Positions 1-8,686 of a stretch of 64,000 bases of DNA are shown here, in pieces (position 1 is the first letter of the stretch; every line of letters starts with the position of its first letter). Below the pieces are notes generated by a model that was not told the origin of the DNA, made no database searches, and saw nothing but the letters and a program-made list of their open reading frames with translations. The translations under genes and the position numbers were made by a program. The DNA lies in NCBI RefSeq assembly GCF_040939785.1, contig NZ_CP162553.1, positions 744,001-808,000 of the forward strand, read 5' to 3'. This stretch comes from Bradyrhizobium lupini. GTDB taxonomy: Bacteria > Pseudomonadota > Alphaproteobacteria > Rhizobiales > Xanthobacteraceae.

Positions 1-91
1 GGCGAGCGAGACCGAGCGCGGCGAGTGTTGCCTCGTAAAATGTCGCCGAGCGCTGGAGATCGCTGACGCCGACAGAGATGTGATCGATCAT
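1..91 (-). CDS. VOC (glyoxalase/bleomycin-resistance) family protein, N-terminal fragment
   Basis: The reverse strand opens with ATG at 91 and reads MIDHISVGVSDLQRSATFYE and onward to the window edge. This is the classic first beta strand and helix of a vicinal-oxygen-chelate protein, with an early metal-ligand His (H4). Only 30 residues are inside the window, so the substrate cannot be told. It lies 49 bases downstream of cimA on the same strand and may be the last gene of the cysS-cimA cluster. Confidence 0.75.
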   Translation of the reverse strand, partial: MIDHISVGVSDLQRSATFYEATLAALGLAR

Positions 92-140
92 GGGTCGCGC
101 CCCCTCTCCTGCTCGTCATCCCGTTTGTGGCACCGCCGCC

Positions 141-1739
141 CTACGCCGGCGCGCCCGACTTCACCAGCTTGTAGATCACCGAATCCATCAGCGCCTGGAA
201 CGAGGCGTCGATGATGTTGGGGGACACCCCGACCGTGGTCCAGCTGTCGCCGTTCTCGTCCTCGCTCTCGATCAGGACGCGCGTGACCGCGCCGGTGCCG
301 CCGTTGAGGATACGAACGCGGTAGTCGATCAGCGTCAGGCCTTCGATATATTTCTGGTACTTGCCGAGGTCCTTACGCAGCGCGACGTCGAGCGCGTTGA
401 CGGGACCGTTGCCTTCGGCCGCCGAGATCAGATGCTCGCCGGCGACGTCGACCTTGACCACCGCCAGCGCCACGGTGACGCGTTCGCCATGCGAATTGTA
501 ACGCTGCTCGACATTGACGTCGAACTGCTCGACCTCGAAATAATGCGGCACCTTGCCGAGCGTGCGCCGCGCCAGCAGCTCGAACGAGGCGTTGGCGGAT
601 TCATAGGCGTAGCCTTGCGCCTCGCGCTCCTTCAACTCCTCGACCAGCCGCGACAGTTTCGGATCGCTCTTCTCGTAGGCGATACCGGCGCGGTCGAGCT
701 CGGCAATGACATTGGAGCGGCCGGCCTGATCGGACACCAGCACCTTGCGATGATTGCCGACCAGCTCCGGCAACACGTGCTCGTAGGTCTGCGGATCCTT
801 CAGCACGGCGGAGGCATGGATGCCGGTCTTGGTGACGAACGCGCTCTCGCCGACATAGGCCGCATGACGGTTCGGAACGCGGTTGAGCATGTCGTCGAGC
901 GTGCGCGACACCTTGACCAGGGTCGCGAGCTTCTCCGCCGTGACGCCGATCTCGAAGGCGTCGGCAAACTCGGCCTTCAGCTTCAAGGTCGGAATCAGCG
1001 AGCAGAGATTGGCGTTGCCGCAGCGCTCGCCGAGGCCGTTCAGCGTGCCCTGGATCTGCCGCGCGCCGGCGCGCACCGCGGCGAGCGAATTCGCCACCGC
1101 CTGCTCGGTGTCGTTATGGGCGTGAATGCCGAGATGATCGCCGGGGATGTGCTTCGCCACCTCGGCGACGATCGCTTCGACCTCGTTGGGCATGGTGCCG
1201 CCGTTGGTGTCGCACAGCACCACCCAGCGCGCGCCGGCTTCATAAGCAGCTTTCGCGCAGGCGAGCGCGAAACCGGAATCCTCCTTGTAACCGTCGAAGA
1301 AGTGTTCGCAGTCGAGCATCACCTCGCGGTCGGCGGCCTTCGCCGCTGCGACGCTGTCGCGGATCGAGGCGAGGTTCTCCTCCTTCGTCGTCTCCAGGGC
1401 AACGCGCACCTGATAGGCCGACGACTTCGCCACGAAGCAGATCACGTCGGCCTTGGCCTCCAGCAGCCCGGCCACACCGGGATCGTTGGAGACCGAGCGC
1501 CCCGCTCGCCGCGTCATGCCGAAGGCGGTGAAGCGCGCATGCGAAAACTTCGGCTTGGTGCCGAAGAACTCGGTGTCGGTCGGATTGGCGCCGGGATAGC
1601 CGCCCTCGACATAGTCGATGCCGAGTTCATCGAGCATCTGGGCGATGATTTGCTTGTCGGTCAGCGTGAAATCGACGCCGTTGGTCTGCGCGCCGTCGCG
1701 CAGCGTGGTGTCGAACAGATAGAGGCGCTCCTTGCTCAT
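141..1739 (-). CDS. cimA: (R)-citramalate synthase
   Basis: A 532-residue member of the HMGL-like/LeuA family. It begins MSKERLYLFDTTLRDGAQTN, where the DTTLRDG motif gives the catalytic Arg and metal-binding Asp. The metal-ligand HAHND motif follows mid-protein, and a C-terminal LeuA-type dimer/regulatory domain runs from about residue 390. The length and the TNG after the Arg motif fit the citramalate synthase branch (TIGR00977-like), which condenses pyruvate and acetyl-CoA for threonine-independent isoleucine synthesis, better than isopropylmalate synthase. The ATG at 1739 overlaps the stop of the GNAT gene (ATGA), which decides the start; an upstream in-frame extension runs inside that gene. 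Substrate is inferred from family. Confidence 0.9.
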   Translation of the reverse strand: MSKERLYLFDTTLRDGAQTNGVDFTLTDKQIIAQMLDELGIDYVEGGYPGANPTDTEFFGTKPKFSHARFTAFGMTRRAGRSVSNDPGVAGLLEAKADVICFVAKSSAYQVRVALETTKEENLASIRDSVAAAKAADREVMLDCEHFFDGYKEDSGFALACAKAAYEAGARWVVLCDTNGGTMPNEVEAIVAEVAKHIPGDHLGIHAHNDTEQAVANSLAAVRAGARQIQGTLNGLGERCGNANLCSLIPTLKLKAEFADAFEIGVTAEKLATLVKVSRTLDDMLNRVPNRHAAYVGESAFVTKTGIHASAVLKDPQTYEHVLPELVGNHRKVLVSDQAGRSNVIAELDRAGIAYEKSDPKLSRLVEELKEREAQGYAYESANASFELLARRTLGKVPHYFEVEQFDVNVEQRYNSHGERVTVALAVVKVDVAGEHLISAAEGNGPVNALDVALRKDLGKYQKYIEGLTLIDYRVRILNGGTGAVTRVLIESEDENGDSWTTVGVSPNIIDASFQALMDSVIYKLVKSGAPA

Positions 1740-2245
1740 TGCAGCGCTCCCGACGCGGGTCCACTGCCGAGCGTCTTCTGCATGGTGGTGTTGGCCAGCC
1801 ATTCGTCGTTGACAGTGATGCTGTTGCGCTGCATGGCGACATAGCCGCGCTTGGCGAAAAAGCCCTGCGCGTTGTCGCTGGCATCGACCGTCAGCTTGTC
1901 GGCGCCGCGGCCGCCCGCAAGCTTTTCCAGCGCATCGACGAGCATGGTCGCGAGGCCCTGCCCGGCCACGGCCGGATGCACATAGAGCATGCGGATATGA
2001 TCCTTGCCCTGCAGCGAGGCAAAACCCACCGGTGACCCCTCCAGCGTTGCGATCAGCGTCAGGTCGGAGGCGAGCCCCTTGCCGAACTCTTCGTCTTCCG
2101 CCGACGCCATCCAGGCCTGTTGTTGGGCCTCGCTATAGTCCTCGCCGGTCAGCTCTTCGATGCTGGCGGTGAAGATCGCGGCGAGAACCGGCACGTCCTC
2201 CGGCAGGAAGGGCCGCAAGCCAGGCTTTGGGAGTGCTTGTGCCAT
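1736..2245 (-). CDS. GNAT family N-acetyltransferase
   Basis: A 169-residue protein starting MAQALPKPGLRPFLPEDVPV. It has the GNAT fold: the beta4 strand IRMLYVHPAVAGQGLATMLV contains the acetyl-CoA pyrophosphate-binding Q-x-x-G-x-A-like loop, followed by a C-terminal GFFAKRGYVAMQR strand. The acceptor is not predictable. The start at 2245 is 5 bases from the stop of the upstream 37-aa gene, and the end overlaps cimA by four bases, so translational coupling is likely. A longer in-frame extension runs back through the small gene and cysS and is rejected as an artefact. Confidence 0.85.
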   Translation of the reverse strand: MAQALPKPGLRPFLPEDVPVLAAIFTASIEELTGEDYSEAQQQAWMASAEDEEFGKGLASDLTLIATLEGSPVGFASLQGKDHIRMLYVHPAVAGQGLATMLVDALEKLAGGRGADKLTVDASDNAQGFFAKRGYVAMQRNSITVNDEWLANTTMQKTLGSGPASGALQ

Positions 2246-2250
2246 CGTCT

Positions 2251-2364
2251 TCACCACATCCCATAGAGTTTCAGCGCCAGCGCCACGGCAGCGCCGAGCA
2301 GCAGGATTTTCAGCGCGATGTAATAGAACCAGTGCCGCGGAAAAGGCGTGTCGGGCCGCTTCAT
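2251..2364 (-). CDS. 37-aa single-pass membrane peptide
   Basis: ATG at 2364 overlaps the cysS stop (ATGA). The product starts [19 protein letters not shown], continues into one hydrophobic helix ([18 protein letters not shown]) and stops. The positive, aromatic N-terminus followed by a single helix suggests an inner-membrane micropeptide. It lies between cysS and the GNAT gene with almost no spacing, so it is probably co-translated with them. I recognise no family; the case rests on the tight gene overlap and sensible composition. Confidence 0.6.
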   Translation of the reverse strand: MKRPDTPFPRHWFYYIALKILLLGAAVALALKLYGMW

Positions 2365-3743
2365 CGTACGACCTCCCACGTCGTCCCTTCCTTGGAATCC
2401 TTGATCGCAACGCCCATCGTGGCGAGCAGATCGCGGATACGATCGGACTCCGCAAAGTCCTTGCGCGCACGCGCGGCCGTCCGCTCCGAGATCAGGCGCT
2501 CGACTTCCTTGGCATCGACGCCGCTCGCCTGCTGCTTGCGTCCTTCCCACTGCGCGGCACTCTCGGAGAGAAAGCCGAGCAGACGCAACGAACCCGCGAG
2601 GGCACCAACATCGCTGCCGCGCAGCCCATGCAGCGCCGCGATCGCCAGCGGCGTGTTGAGGTCGTCGAGCAGCGGCTCGACCAGTGAGGGGGCGGGCTTG
2701 CCGGATGCGACGTCAGCCGCAACCCGATACCAATCGTCGAGCGTCCTGGCGCTCTCCTCCAGCGACTTCATCGTCCAGTCGATCGGCGAGCGGTAATGCG
2801 TCTTGAGCATATTCAGGCGCAGCACTTCGCCCGGCCAGTCCGCGAGCAGCTCGTGAATCGTGACGAAGTTGCCTAGCGATTTCGACATCTTCTCGCTCTC
2901 GACCTGCAGGAAGCCGTTGTGCATCCAGTAGTTCGCCATGCGCTCCCGGTGGAAGGCGCAGCAGGTCTGCGCGACCTCGTTCTCGTGATGCGGAAACACG
3001 AGATCGATGCCGCCGCCATGGATGTCGAAGTGCTCGCCGAGATGCTTCCAGGCCATGGCCGAGCACTCGACATGCCAGCCCGGGCGCCCCTGCGCGGCGA
3101 CGCCGGCGGGTGACGGCCATGACGGCTCGCCGGGCTTGGACGGCTTCCACAGCACGAAGTCGGTGTTGCCTTTCTTGTAGGGCGCGACATCGACGCGGGC
3201 GCCGGCAACCATCTCGTCCAGCGAACGATTGGACAGCGCGCCATAGCGCGGCAGCCCGGCATCGGCCGCGTTCATCGCCTGCGGCGAGAACAGCACGTGA
3301 TCCTCGGCAACATAGGCAAAGCCGCCGGCAACCAGCCGTTCGATGATCTCGCGCATCTCGCCGATATGCTCGGTGGCGCGCGGCTCGACGCTCGGCCGCA
3401 GCGCGCCGAGCGCGTCGACGTCAGCGTGAAACTGTTTGCCGGTCTGCTCGGTGACTTTCCGGATCGCCTCGTTCAGCGGCAGGCCGGGGAAATCCCGCGC
3501 GGCGCGGTCGTTGATCTTGTCGTCCACGTCGGTGATGTTGCGGACATATTTGACGTGCGCCTCACCGTAGAGATGGCGCAGCAGCCGAAACAGCACGTCG
3601 AACACGATCACCGGCCGGGCATTGCCGATATGGGCGAAGTCATAGACCGTCGGTCCGCAGACATACATGCGGACGTTCTTGGCATCGAGCGGCACGAAGG
3701 TGCGCTTTTCCCGGCTCAGCGTATCGTAAAGGCGCAATTCCAT
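2361..3743 (-). CDS. cysS: Cysteine--tRNA ligase
   Basis: A 460-residue class I aminoacyl-tRNA synthetase that charges tRNA-Cys. Visible motifs are the zinc-site Cys in YVCGPTVYD near residue 29, the HIGN signature (HIGNARP), the zinc ligands in [10 protein letters not shown] and [15 protein letters not shown], and KMSKSLGNF as the KMSKS loop. The C-terminal DALR-type helical region ends GTTWEVVR. Length is normal. It appears to be the first gene of a leftward cluster (cysS, 37-aa peptide, GNAT, cimA, VOC). Its promoter should lie in the 3744-4034 gap. Confidence 0.97.
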   Translation of the reverse strand: MELRLYDTLSREKRTFVPLDAKNVRMYVCGPTVYDFAHIGNARPVIVFDVLFRLLRHLYGEAHVKYVRNITDVDDKINDRAARDFPGLPLNEAIRKVTEQTGKQFHADVDALGALRPSVEPRATEHIGEMREIIERLVAGGFAYVAEDHVLFSPQAMNAADAGLPRYGALSNRSLDEMVAGARVDVAPYKKGNTDFVLWKPSKPGEPSWPSPAGVAAQGRPGWHVECSAMAWKHLGEHFDIHGGGIDLVFPHHENEVAQTCCAFHRERMANYWMHNGFLQVESEKMSKSLGNFVTIHELLADWPGEVLRLNMLKTHYRSPIDWTMKSLEESARTLDDWYRVAADVASGKPAPSLVEPLLDDLNTPLAIAALHGLRGSDVGALAGSLRLLGFLSESAAQWEGRKQQASGVDAKEVERLISERTAARARKDFAESDRIRDLLATMGVAIKDSKEGTTWEVVR

Positions 3744-4034
3744 AAGGATACCCGTCGGCTGTTGGCCGGGCGTCCAGTGCTCTCAATGGTTTTGAGAAAA
3801 GACGGCTCCAGCCAGCGAATCGCTAGCTCGTAATCTCGCGGCAAATGGCGCAAATGACGAGGAGACCGTTCATGACGGAACATATGGGCTATGAGGCGGC
3901 CCCGCGTCAAGAGAGCCGCGAAAACGCCGTCTTATCTCCGCAATGCGCAGCCGCCGCGCGCGGATGGTTCATCTCCTTAACCATTTGAGCCCATTCTGGA
4001 ACTGGCAGTTCACATTTTTTGCCCCGGTGTTTTC

Positions 4035-4340
4035 ATGCGATCATTGCTCGCGCTCATGTCCTGCGCCTCCATCCTTGCGGCGTCCAGCGCTCTCGCGGAG
4101 ACCCGCGTCTTCATCATCCCGAACCAGGCGGACGGCTACGGCGTCGATCAGTGCCTGGCCAAGAGCGACAAATGCGGCGCGCAGGTCGCCCGCACCTACT
4201 GCCAGTCACGCGATTTTGCCCAGGCTTCGGCCTATCGCCGGGTCGATCCCGACGAAATTACCGGCTCTGTCCCCAAATCCGGCGCAAACTGCTCCCATGG
4301 CCATTGCGACGAATATGTCGCAATCACCTGCCAGCGCTGA
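4035..4340 (+). CDS. Exported hypothetical protein
   Basis: A 101-residue protein with a clear Sec signal peptide: MRSLLALMSCASILAASSALA, then ETRVFIIPNQ, with an ALA-E cleavage site near residue 21. The mature part has six or more cysteines (DQCLAKSDKCGAQ, RTYCQSRD, ANCSHGHCDE, ITCQR), so a disulfide-stabilised periplasmic protein is likely. I do not recognise the family. It is followed by another exported protein on the same strand but with a 131-base gap. Confidence 0.75.
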   Translation: MRSLLALMSCASILAASSALAETRVFIIPNQADGYGVDQCLAKSDKCGAQVARTYCQSRDFAQASAYRRVDPDEITGSVPKSGANCSHGHCDEYVAITCQR

Positions 4341-4471
4341 ATTCGCTCGGAACTGGCGTACCTTAGGCCCAATCGCTGGCCTCTGAAACGACGTGACGAT
4401 GCCGCAGGAAGCGGCTATGGGAGGGCGCGCTCCGGCCTCCCCACATCACGCCTGGCCGTGACCTCGCTAGA

Positions 4472-5665
4472 ATGGCGGATATGCCTGAATTTATGTCTCT
4501 CTCCCGTGCTCGCTTGATCCTTGCCTCTGCCGTGCTCTTCAGCACGGTTGCGCTCGCCAATAACGCGTTCGCACAGGCCGGCCCGCCGGGACCGCCGCCT
4601 CAGCCCGGCCAGAACGGGCTCGGACCCAACCCGATGTGCGCGCGCCTGGAAGGTCAGCTCGCCGGTCTCGATCGTGGCGGCGGCGGTGATCCCGCGCGCG
4701 AAGACCAGATCCGCCGCTATCAGGAATCTCAGACCAAGCAGCAGGCCGAGCTCGATCGTGTCACCATGCAGGCCAAGCGCATGGGTTGCGATTCCTCCGG
4801 CTTCTTCTCGCTGTTCAGCGGCCAGTCGGCGCAATGCGGTCCGGTCAACACCCAGATCCAGCAGATGCGCGCCAATCTGGACCAGATCACCGGCAATCTC
4901 GAACGCCTGCGCGGCGGCGGCCCCGGCGGCTTTAGCCCCGAGCGTGACAACCAGCGCCGCTCGGTGCTGGCAGCGCTGGCGCAGAACAATTGCGGCCCGC
5001 AATATGCCAATGCGGCGCAGTCGCAAGGCGGCGGCAATTTCCTGAGCAATCTGTTCGGCGGCAACAACCCCAATAATCCGCAAGGCGTGCCGCCGTCCGA
5101 TCTCGGCCCGCAATCAGGCACCTATCGCACTGTGTGCGTGCGCACCTGCGACGGCGCCTACTTCCCGGTCTCGTTTGCGACCGTGCCGGCGCGCTTCCCC
5201 GACGACGAGAAGACCTGCAAGGCGCTGTGCCCGGCCGCCGAGGCCGTGCTCTACACCCATCGCAATCCCGGTGAAGACATGAACTCCGCGGTCTCCACCA
5301 GCGGCCAGCCCTACACGGCGCTGCCGACCGCGTTCAAATTCCGCAGCGAGTTCAACCCGTCCTGCTCCTGCAAGGCCGCGGGCCAGACCTGGGCGGACGC
5401 GCTCAAATCGGCCGACGACAAGGCGTCGGCCGAACAGCAAGGTGACATCATCGTCACCGAGGAGAGCGCCAAGAAAATGCAGCAGCGGCAGCTCAACAAG
5501 GGCACGCCTGCCGCCAATGGCAAAAAGGGTGCGACTCCGGCGCCGACGGCGGCTGGCGCCCCGGCAGCAACGCCGCCGGTGGAAACCGGCACCGCTACGA
5601 CCTCGTCCGAGAACAAGCCGATCCGTTCGGTCGGACCAAGCTTCTTGCCCCAGCAGCAGAAGTAG
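4472..5665 (+). CDS. DUF2865 domain-containing exported protein
   Basis: A 397-residue protein with a signal peptide (SRARLILASAVLFSTVALAN, then NAFAQA) and a Pro/Gly-rich segment. A coiled region around residues 60-150 is rich in Gln, and the DUF2865 core sits at about 215-310 (TYRTVCVRTCDGAYFPVSFA, ALCPAAEAVLYTHRNPGED, CSCKAAGQTWADALK). The tail from about 330 is low-complexity Ala/Pro/Thr. This architecture is common in Bradyrhizobiaceae and its function is unknown. ATG codons at 4472, 4481 and 4493 are all possible; 4493 would give the tightest signal peptide. Confidence 0.85.
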   Translation: MADMPEFMSLSRARLILASAVLFSTVALANNAFAQAGPPGPPPQPGQNGLGPNPMCARLEGQLAGLDRGGGGDPAREDQIRRYQESQTKQQAELDRVTMQAKRMGCDSSGFFSLFSGQSAQCGPVNTQIQQMRANLDQITGNLERLRGGGPGGFSPERDNQRRSVLAALAQNNCGPQYANAAQSQGGGNFLSNLFGGNNPNNPQGVPPSDLGPQSGTYRTVCVRTCDGAYFPVSFATVPARFPDDEKTCKALCPAAEAVLYTHRNPGEDMNSAVSTSGQPYTALPTAFKFRSEFNPSCSCKAAGQTWADALKSADDKASAEQQGDIIVTEESAKKMQQRQLNKGTPAANGKKGATPAPTAAGAPAATPPVETGTATTSSENKPIRSVGPSFLPQQQK

Positions 5666-5680
5666 GTCACGTCCTCCGCT

Positions 5681-5765
5681 GTCATGCCCCCGCGAAAGCG
5701 GGGGCCATCCTGTACGCTGGCATCAGCTGGTTTTCACGACGACCGGCGCAGCGTACTGGATCATC
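5681..5765. repeat. REP-like palindromic intergenic element
   Basis: Just after the DUF2865 stop there is a perfect stem CCCCCGC-GAAA-GCGGGGG at 5687-5704 inside TGTCATGCCC...GGGCCATCC. Further on is CGCAGCGTACTGGATC, a phrase also present in the element at 18418-18519. The stem with a GAAA loop is typical of Bradyrhizobium REP-type repeats and could also stop rightward transcription, though no T-run follows. Confidence 0.6.
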
Positions 5766-6332
5766 TGCTTTCGCGGCTGATAACAGCGAAATGGGTGGCG
5801 AGACCGTTTGCCTCGCGAATCATCCAATCAATTGCGCGCAAGAGTTCCCCGACCCGGCCGCCGCCAAGCGGCGCTGTCGGGTAGCGCCCCAAGACACGAA
5901 CAAATCTAGGCGTCGCGCGCCGGGCGGCGTGCTCAATATAGTCTACACCGACACCGGGATCTGCAGCCGTTTCGAGTTCGAGGGCCCGTGCGGCGTGGGC
6001 CGCCGCGCCAAGAATGTGCCTGACCTGGGTCGATCGAGCCAGGGGATGAAGATACGCCGCGGATGAGGCACTCATCGCCGCGCGTGCGGCTTGGCTGGCT
6101 GCCGCACCTTTGATCTGTTTGCTGCCTTCAGCGCTGCCCAGGCTGCATCGCGCAGGGTCTTTACCCGCTTGCCTCCCTTCGCGAAGGTCCGCGCTGCTTC
6201 GACTGCGTCACGCGGCCGGAAATCCACTGGATGCGCCCGCTCGAATATTTCCAGCACGTCCGCGGCATTTGCCGCCGCATAGGCTGCAACCTCTCGGAGA
6301 TCATCCATGTCAAGGGAGATTTCGTCTGCCAT
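5761..6332 (-). pseudogene. Imm5-like putative immunity protein, split by a -1 frameshift
   Basis: Two leftward open frames together make one gene of about 190 residues. The N-terminal frame (ATG 6332) reads MADEISLDMDDLREVAAYAA, then RPRDAVEAARTFAKGG. The C-terminal frame reads ASQAARAAMSASSAAYLHPL, then TQVRHILGAAAHAARALELE and GGGRVGELLRAIDWMI. This helical pattern (RPR-A-EAAR, then AAYLHPLA-TQV-HILGAAA) matches what I know as Imm5-like putative immunity proteins. The frames join at 6107-6111 (CCTTT), where one extra base would restore a single reading frame; the second frame stays open upstream of its apparent ATG at 6075. It is either a pseudogene or a one-base sequence error. No toxin partner is adjacent. 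Confidence 0.7.
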
Positions 6333-6479
6333 GCTTTCGCCCACCACCAGCTCCGGAGCACACCTATGAATGCTCTATGGTCGAATTCGATCGCCCAAGC
6401 AGGATGCCAGAAGATATGGATCACCTCATTGGATGACGACAGCGGAATGCAATCTCCAAGCTACCCGAACTGGCAGCCC

Positions 6480-8237
6480 CTACCCCTCAAACGCGTCGAT
6501 CGAGGCTTTGCTCCCACGCGAGACCAGCGTCTCATCCGGAGCGGCGAGCTGCTCGCCTTTGTCGCGAAAGCGGTTGGTGATGGGATAGCGGCGGTCGCGG
6601 CCGAAATTCCTGGCTGTGACCTTGACGCCGGGCGCGGCCTGGCGGCGCTTGTATTCGGCGACGTTGAGGAGATGGTCGATGCGGGTGACCGTCTCGCGGT
6701 CAAAGCCCGCGGCGATGATTATATCGAGCGGCTCTTCGCGCTCGATGAGACGCTCCAGGATGGCATCAAGCGCGTCGTAAGCCGGCAACGAATCCTGGTC
6801 GGTCTGGTTCTCGCGCAGCTCCGCGGTCGGCGGACGCGTGATGATGTCGGGCGGGATCACCTCACCGGCCGGCCCCAGCGCCCCCTCGGGCTTCCACGAA
6901 TTACGCAAGCTTGCCAGCCGAAACACCTGCGTCTTGTAGATGTCCTTGATCGGATTGAAGCCGCCGTTCATGTCGCCATAGAGCGTGGCGTAGCCGACCG
7001 ACATCTCCGACTTGTTGCCTGTGGTCACCACCATCAGGCCGGTCTTGTTCGAGATCGCCATCAGCAGCGTGCCGCGGGTGCGGGCCTGGAGATTCTCCTC
7101 GGTGACATCGGGCGGCAGATTCTTGAAGACGCCGGACAGGATGGTCTCGAACCCGGTCACCGCTTCGGCGATCGGCAGCACCTCGTAGCGGATGCCGAGA
7201 TGGCCGGCGAGCTCGCCGGCGTCCGCAATCGAGCTTGCCGCGGTGTAGCGATAAGGCAGCATCACGCCGTGCACCTGATCGGAACCGAGTGCATCGACCG
7301 CGATCGCCGCGCACAGCGCGGAGTCGATGCCGCCGGAAATGCCGAGCAGCACGCCGGGAAAGCCATTCTTGGCGACGTAGTCGCGCAAGCCCAGCACGCA
7401 GGCCGCGTAGTCGGCGTAGTCTGCCTCGGGCTGCGCGGCGATCGGCCCGGCGCAACGCCAATCATCGCCGCTTCTCGTGAAGTGCAGTGTGGTGATGCTC
7501 TCCGCGAACGCCGGCAATTGCGCTGCGAGCGAAAGGTCGCCGTTGAGCGCAAAGGAGGCGCCGTCGAACACCAACTCGTCCTGGCCGCAAACCTGGTTGA
7601 GATAGACCAGCGGCAGACCGCTCTCGGTGACGCGCGCGACCGCGACCGACAAGCGCACGTCGGCCTTGTCGCGGGCGTAAGGCGAGCCGTTCGGCACGAG
7701 GATGATCTCGGCGCCGGTCTCGGCCAGCGTCTCGACCACGTTCTCGTAGTCCTCGGACTCCTCAAGCCAGATGTCCTCGCAGATCGGCACACCGACGCGC
7801 ACGCCGCGCACGGTGACGGGGCCGGCGGCAGGCCCGCGCGAAAACAGCCGTTTCTCGTCGAACACGCCGTAATTCGGCAGATTGCATTTGAAGCGCAGAC
7901 CAGCGATACGGCCGCCATCGAGCAGCGTGCAGGCATTATAGAGCCTGCCCTCCTCGACCCAGGGCGTGCCGACCAGCATGGCCGGCCCGCCATCGGCGGT
8001 CTCGCGCGCCAGCGCTTCGATCGCAGCGCGGCAGGCGGCCTGAAAGGAAGGCTTCTGCACGAGATCTTCCGGCGGGTAACCGGCGATGAACAATTCCGGA
8101 AACAGCACGAGATCGGCACCGTCGGCGGCTGCCTGCACGCGCGCCGCGCGCGCTTTCGCGGCATTGCCCTCGATGTCGCCCATGGTCGGATTGAGCTGGG
8201 CGAGCGTGACCGCGAATGCGTTGAGACGTTCGGTCAT
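6480..8237 (-). CDS. nadE: Glutamine-dependent NAD+ synthetase
   Basis: A 585-residue two-domain enzyme for the last step of NAD synthesis. The N-terminal nitrilase-type amidase (about 1-260) shows the Glu of LVLFPELF, the Lys of FKCNLPNYGVFDEKRLF and the nucleophile Cys of VPICEDIW. The C-terminal ATP-pyrophosphatase domain carries the P-loop GISGGIDSALCAA and the later TTGNKSEMSVGY motif. Length is typical of the glutamine-dependent form. It is leftward, separated from dgkA by a hairpin terminator and a palindromic repeat, so it probably has its own promoter within 8238-8300. Confidence 0.97.
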   Translation of the reverse strand: MTERLNAFAVTLAQLNPTMGDIEGNAAKARAARVQAAADGADLVLFPELFIAGYPPEDLVQKPSFQAACRAAIEALARETADGGPAMLVGTPWVEEGRLYNACTLLDGGRIAGLRFKCNLPNYGVFDEKRLFSRGPAAGPVTVRGVRVGVPICEDIWLEESEDYENVVETLAETGAEIILVPNGSPYARDKADVRLSVAVARVTESGLPLVYLNQVCGQDELVFDGASFALNGDLSLAAQLPAFAESITTLHFTRSGDDWRCAGPIAAQPEADYADYAACVLGLRDYVAKNGFPGVLLGISGGIDSALCAAIAVDALGSDQVHGVMLPYRYTAASSIADAGELAGHLGIRYEVLPIAEAVTGFETILSGVFKNLPPDVTEENLQARTRGTLLMAISNKTGLMVVTTGNKSEMSVGYATLYGDMNGGFNPIKDIYKTQVFRLASLRNSWKPEGALGPAGEVIPPDIITRPPTAELRENQTDQDSLPAYDALDAILERLIEREEPLDIIIAAGFDRETVTRIDHLLNVAEYKRRQAAPGVKVTARNFGRDRRYPITNRFRDKGEQLAAPDETLVSRGSKASIDAFEG

Positions 8238-8250
8238 GGCGCTCCGATCA

Positions 8251-8299
8251 GAGCATGATCCGGAAAAGAGTGAAGCGGTTTTCCGAAAAGATCATGCTC
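8251..8299. repeat. Rhizobiales palindromic repeat (GAGCATGATC type)
   Basis: Long inverted repeat: GAGCATGATC at 8251-8260 pairs with GATCATGCTC at 8290-8299, and the inner arms CGGAAAA (8261-8267) and TTTTCCG (8279-8285) extend the stem. This arrangement is a widely dispersed alphaproteobacterial intergenic palindrome. A decayed half copy (ACATGATCCGGATTCCGATC) occurs near 28959-28979 before gor. It lies directly upstream of nadE. Confidence 0.75.
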
Positions 8300-8333
8300 A
8301 AAAAACAGTTTAAAGCGCGATACGCGCTTTAAA
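8300..8333 (-). terminator. Rho-independent terminator of dgkA
   Basis: On the minus strand a perfect 11-bp stem, TTTAAAGCGCG with loop ATA (arms 8323-8333 and 8309-8319), is followed by CTG and a run of six T (8300-8305 on the plus strand are A). The hairpin overlaps the dgkA stop codon at 8329, so the terminator is built into the gene end. Confidence 0.8.
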
Positions 8334-8682
8334 GAAATCCCAAGCGCTCGATGATGGCGATGATCCAGAACGCGCCGGCCATCAGCAGCGCGACACCGAC
8401 CGCGGCCGAGCCCATGTCCTTGACCCGTCCGATCTGCTTGTCGTGATCCATGGTCAGCCGGTCGGCAAGCTTCTCGATCGCCGTATTGAGCAGCTCGACC
8501 ACCAGCACGAACGCGACCGCGCAGATCAGCTCGACCGCGCGCATCGCGGTCGCGCCGACGAACCATGCAAGCGGCAGCGACAAGAGGAGCGCAACGATTT
8601 CCTCGCGGACGGCCTGCTCCGAGTGGAACGCAAAGGCCAGACCGTTACGGGAATTGATCGTGGCCTTCCAGATCCGCAGCAA
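8329..8682 (-). CDS. dgkA: Diacylglycerol kinase
   Basis: A 117-residue integral membrane kinase that recycles diacylglycerol to phosphatidic acid. The N-terminal amphipathic segment (MLRIWKATINSRNGLAFAFH) precedes three hydrophobic helices. The family signature VVELLNTAIEKLADR carries the conserved catalytic and metal-binding Glu and Asn, followed by DHDKQIGRVKDMGSAAV. Length is exactly that of the family. It starts 4 bases after the stop of the DAHP synthase gene, so the two are probably cotranscribed and end at the hairpin at 8300-8333. Confidence 0.95.
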   Translation of the reverse strand: MLRIWKATINSRNGLAFAFHSEQAVREEIVALLLSLPLAWFVGATAMRAVELICAVAFVLVVELLNTAIEKLADRLTMDHDKQIGRVKDMGSAAVGVALLMAGAFWIIAIIERLGFL

Positions 8683-8686
8683 GGTT

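Noticed and set aside
90..1844. A 584-codon open frame antisense to citramalate synthase
   Set aside because: It is a shadow of the high-GC codon pattern of cimA; its translation is Arg/His/Leu-rich with no domain, while the opposite strand has all catalytic motifs.
6231..8258. A 675-codon open frame antisense to nadE
   Set aside because: Longer than nadE but has no recognisable motif and mirrors the nadE codons; typical GC-rich antisense artefact.
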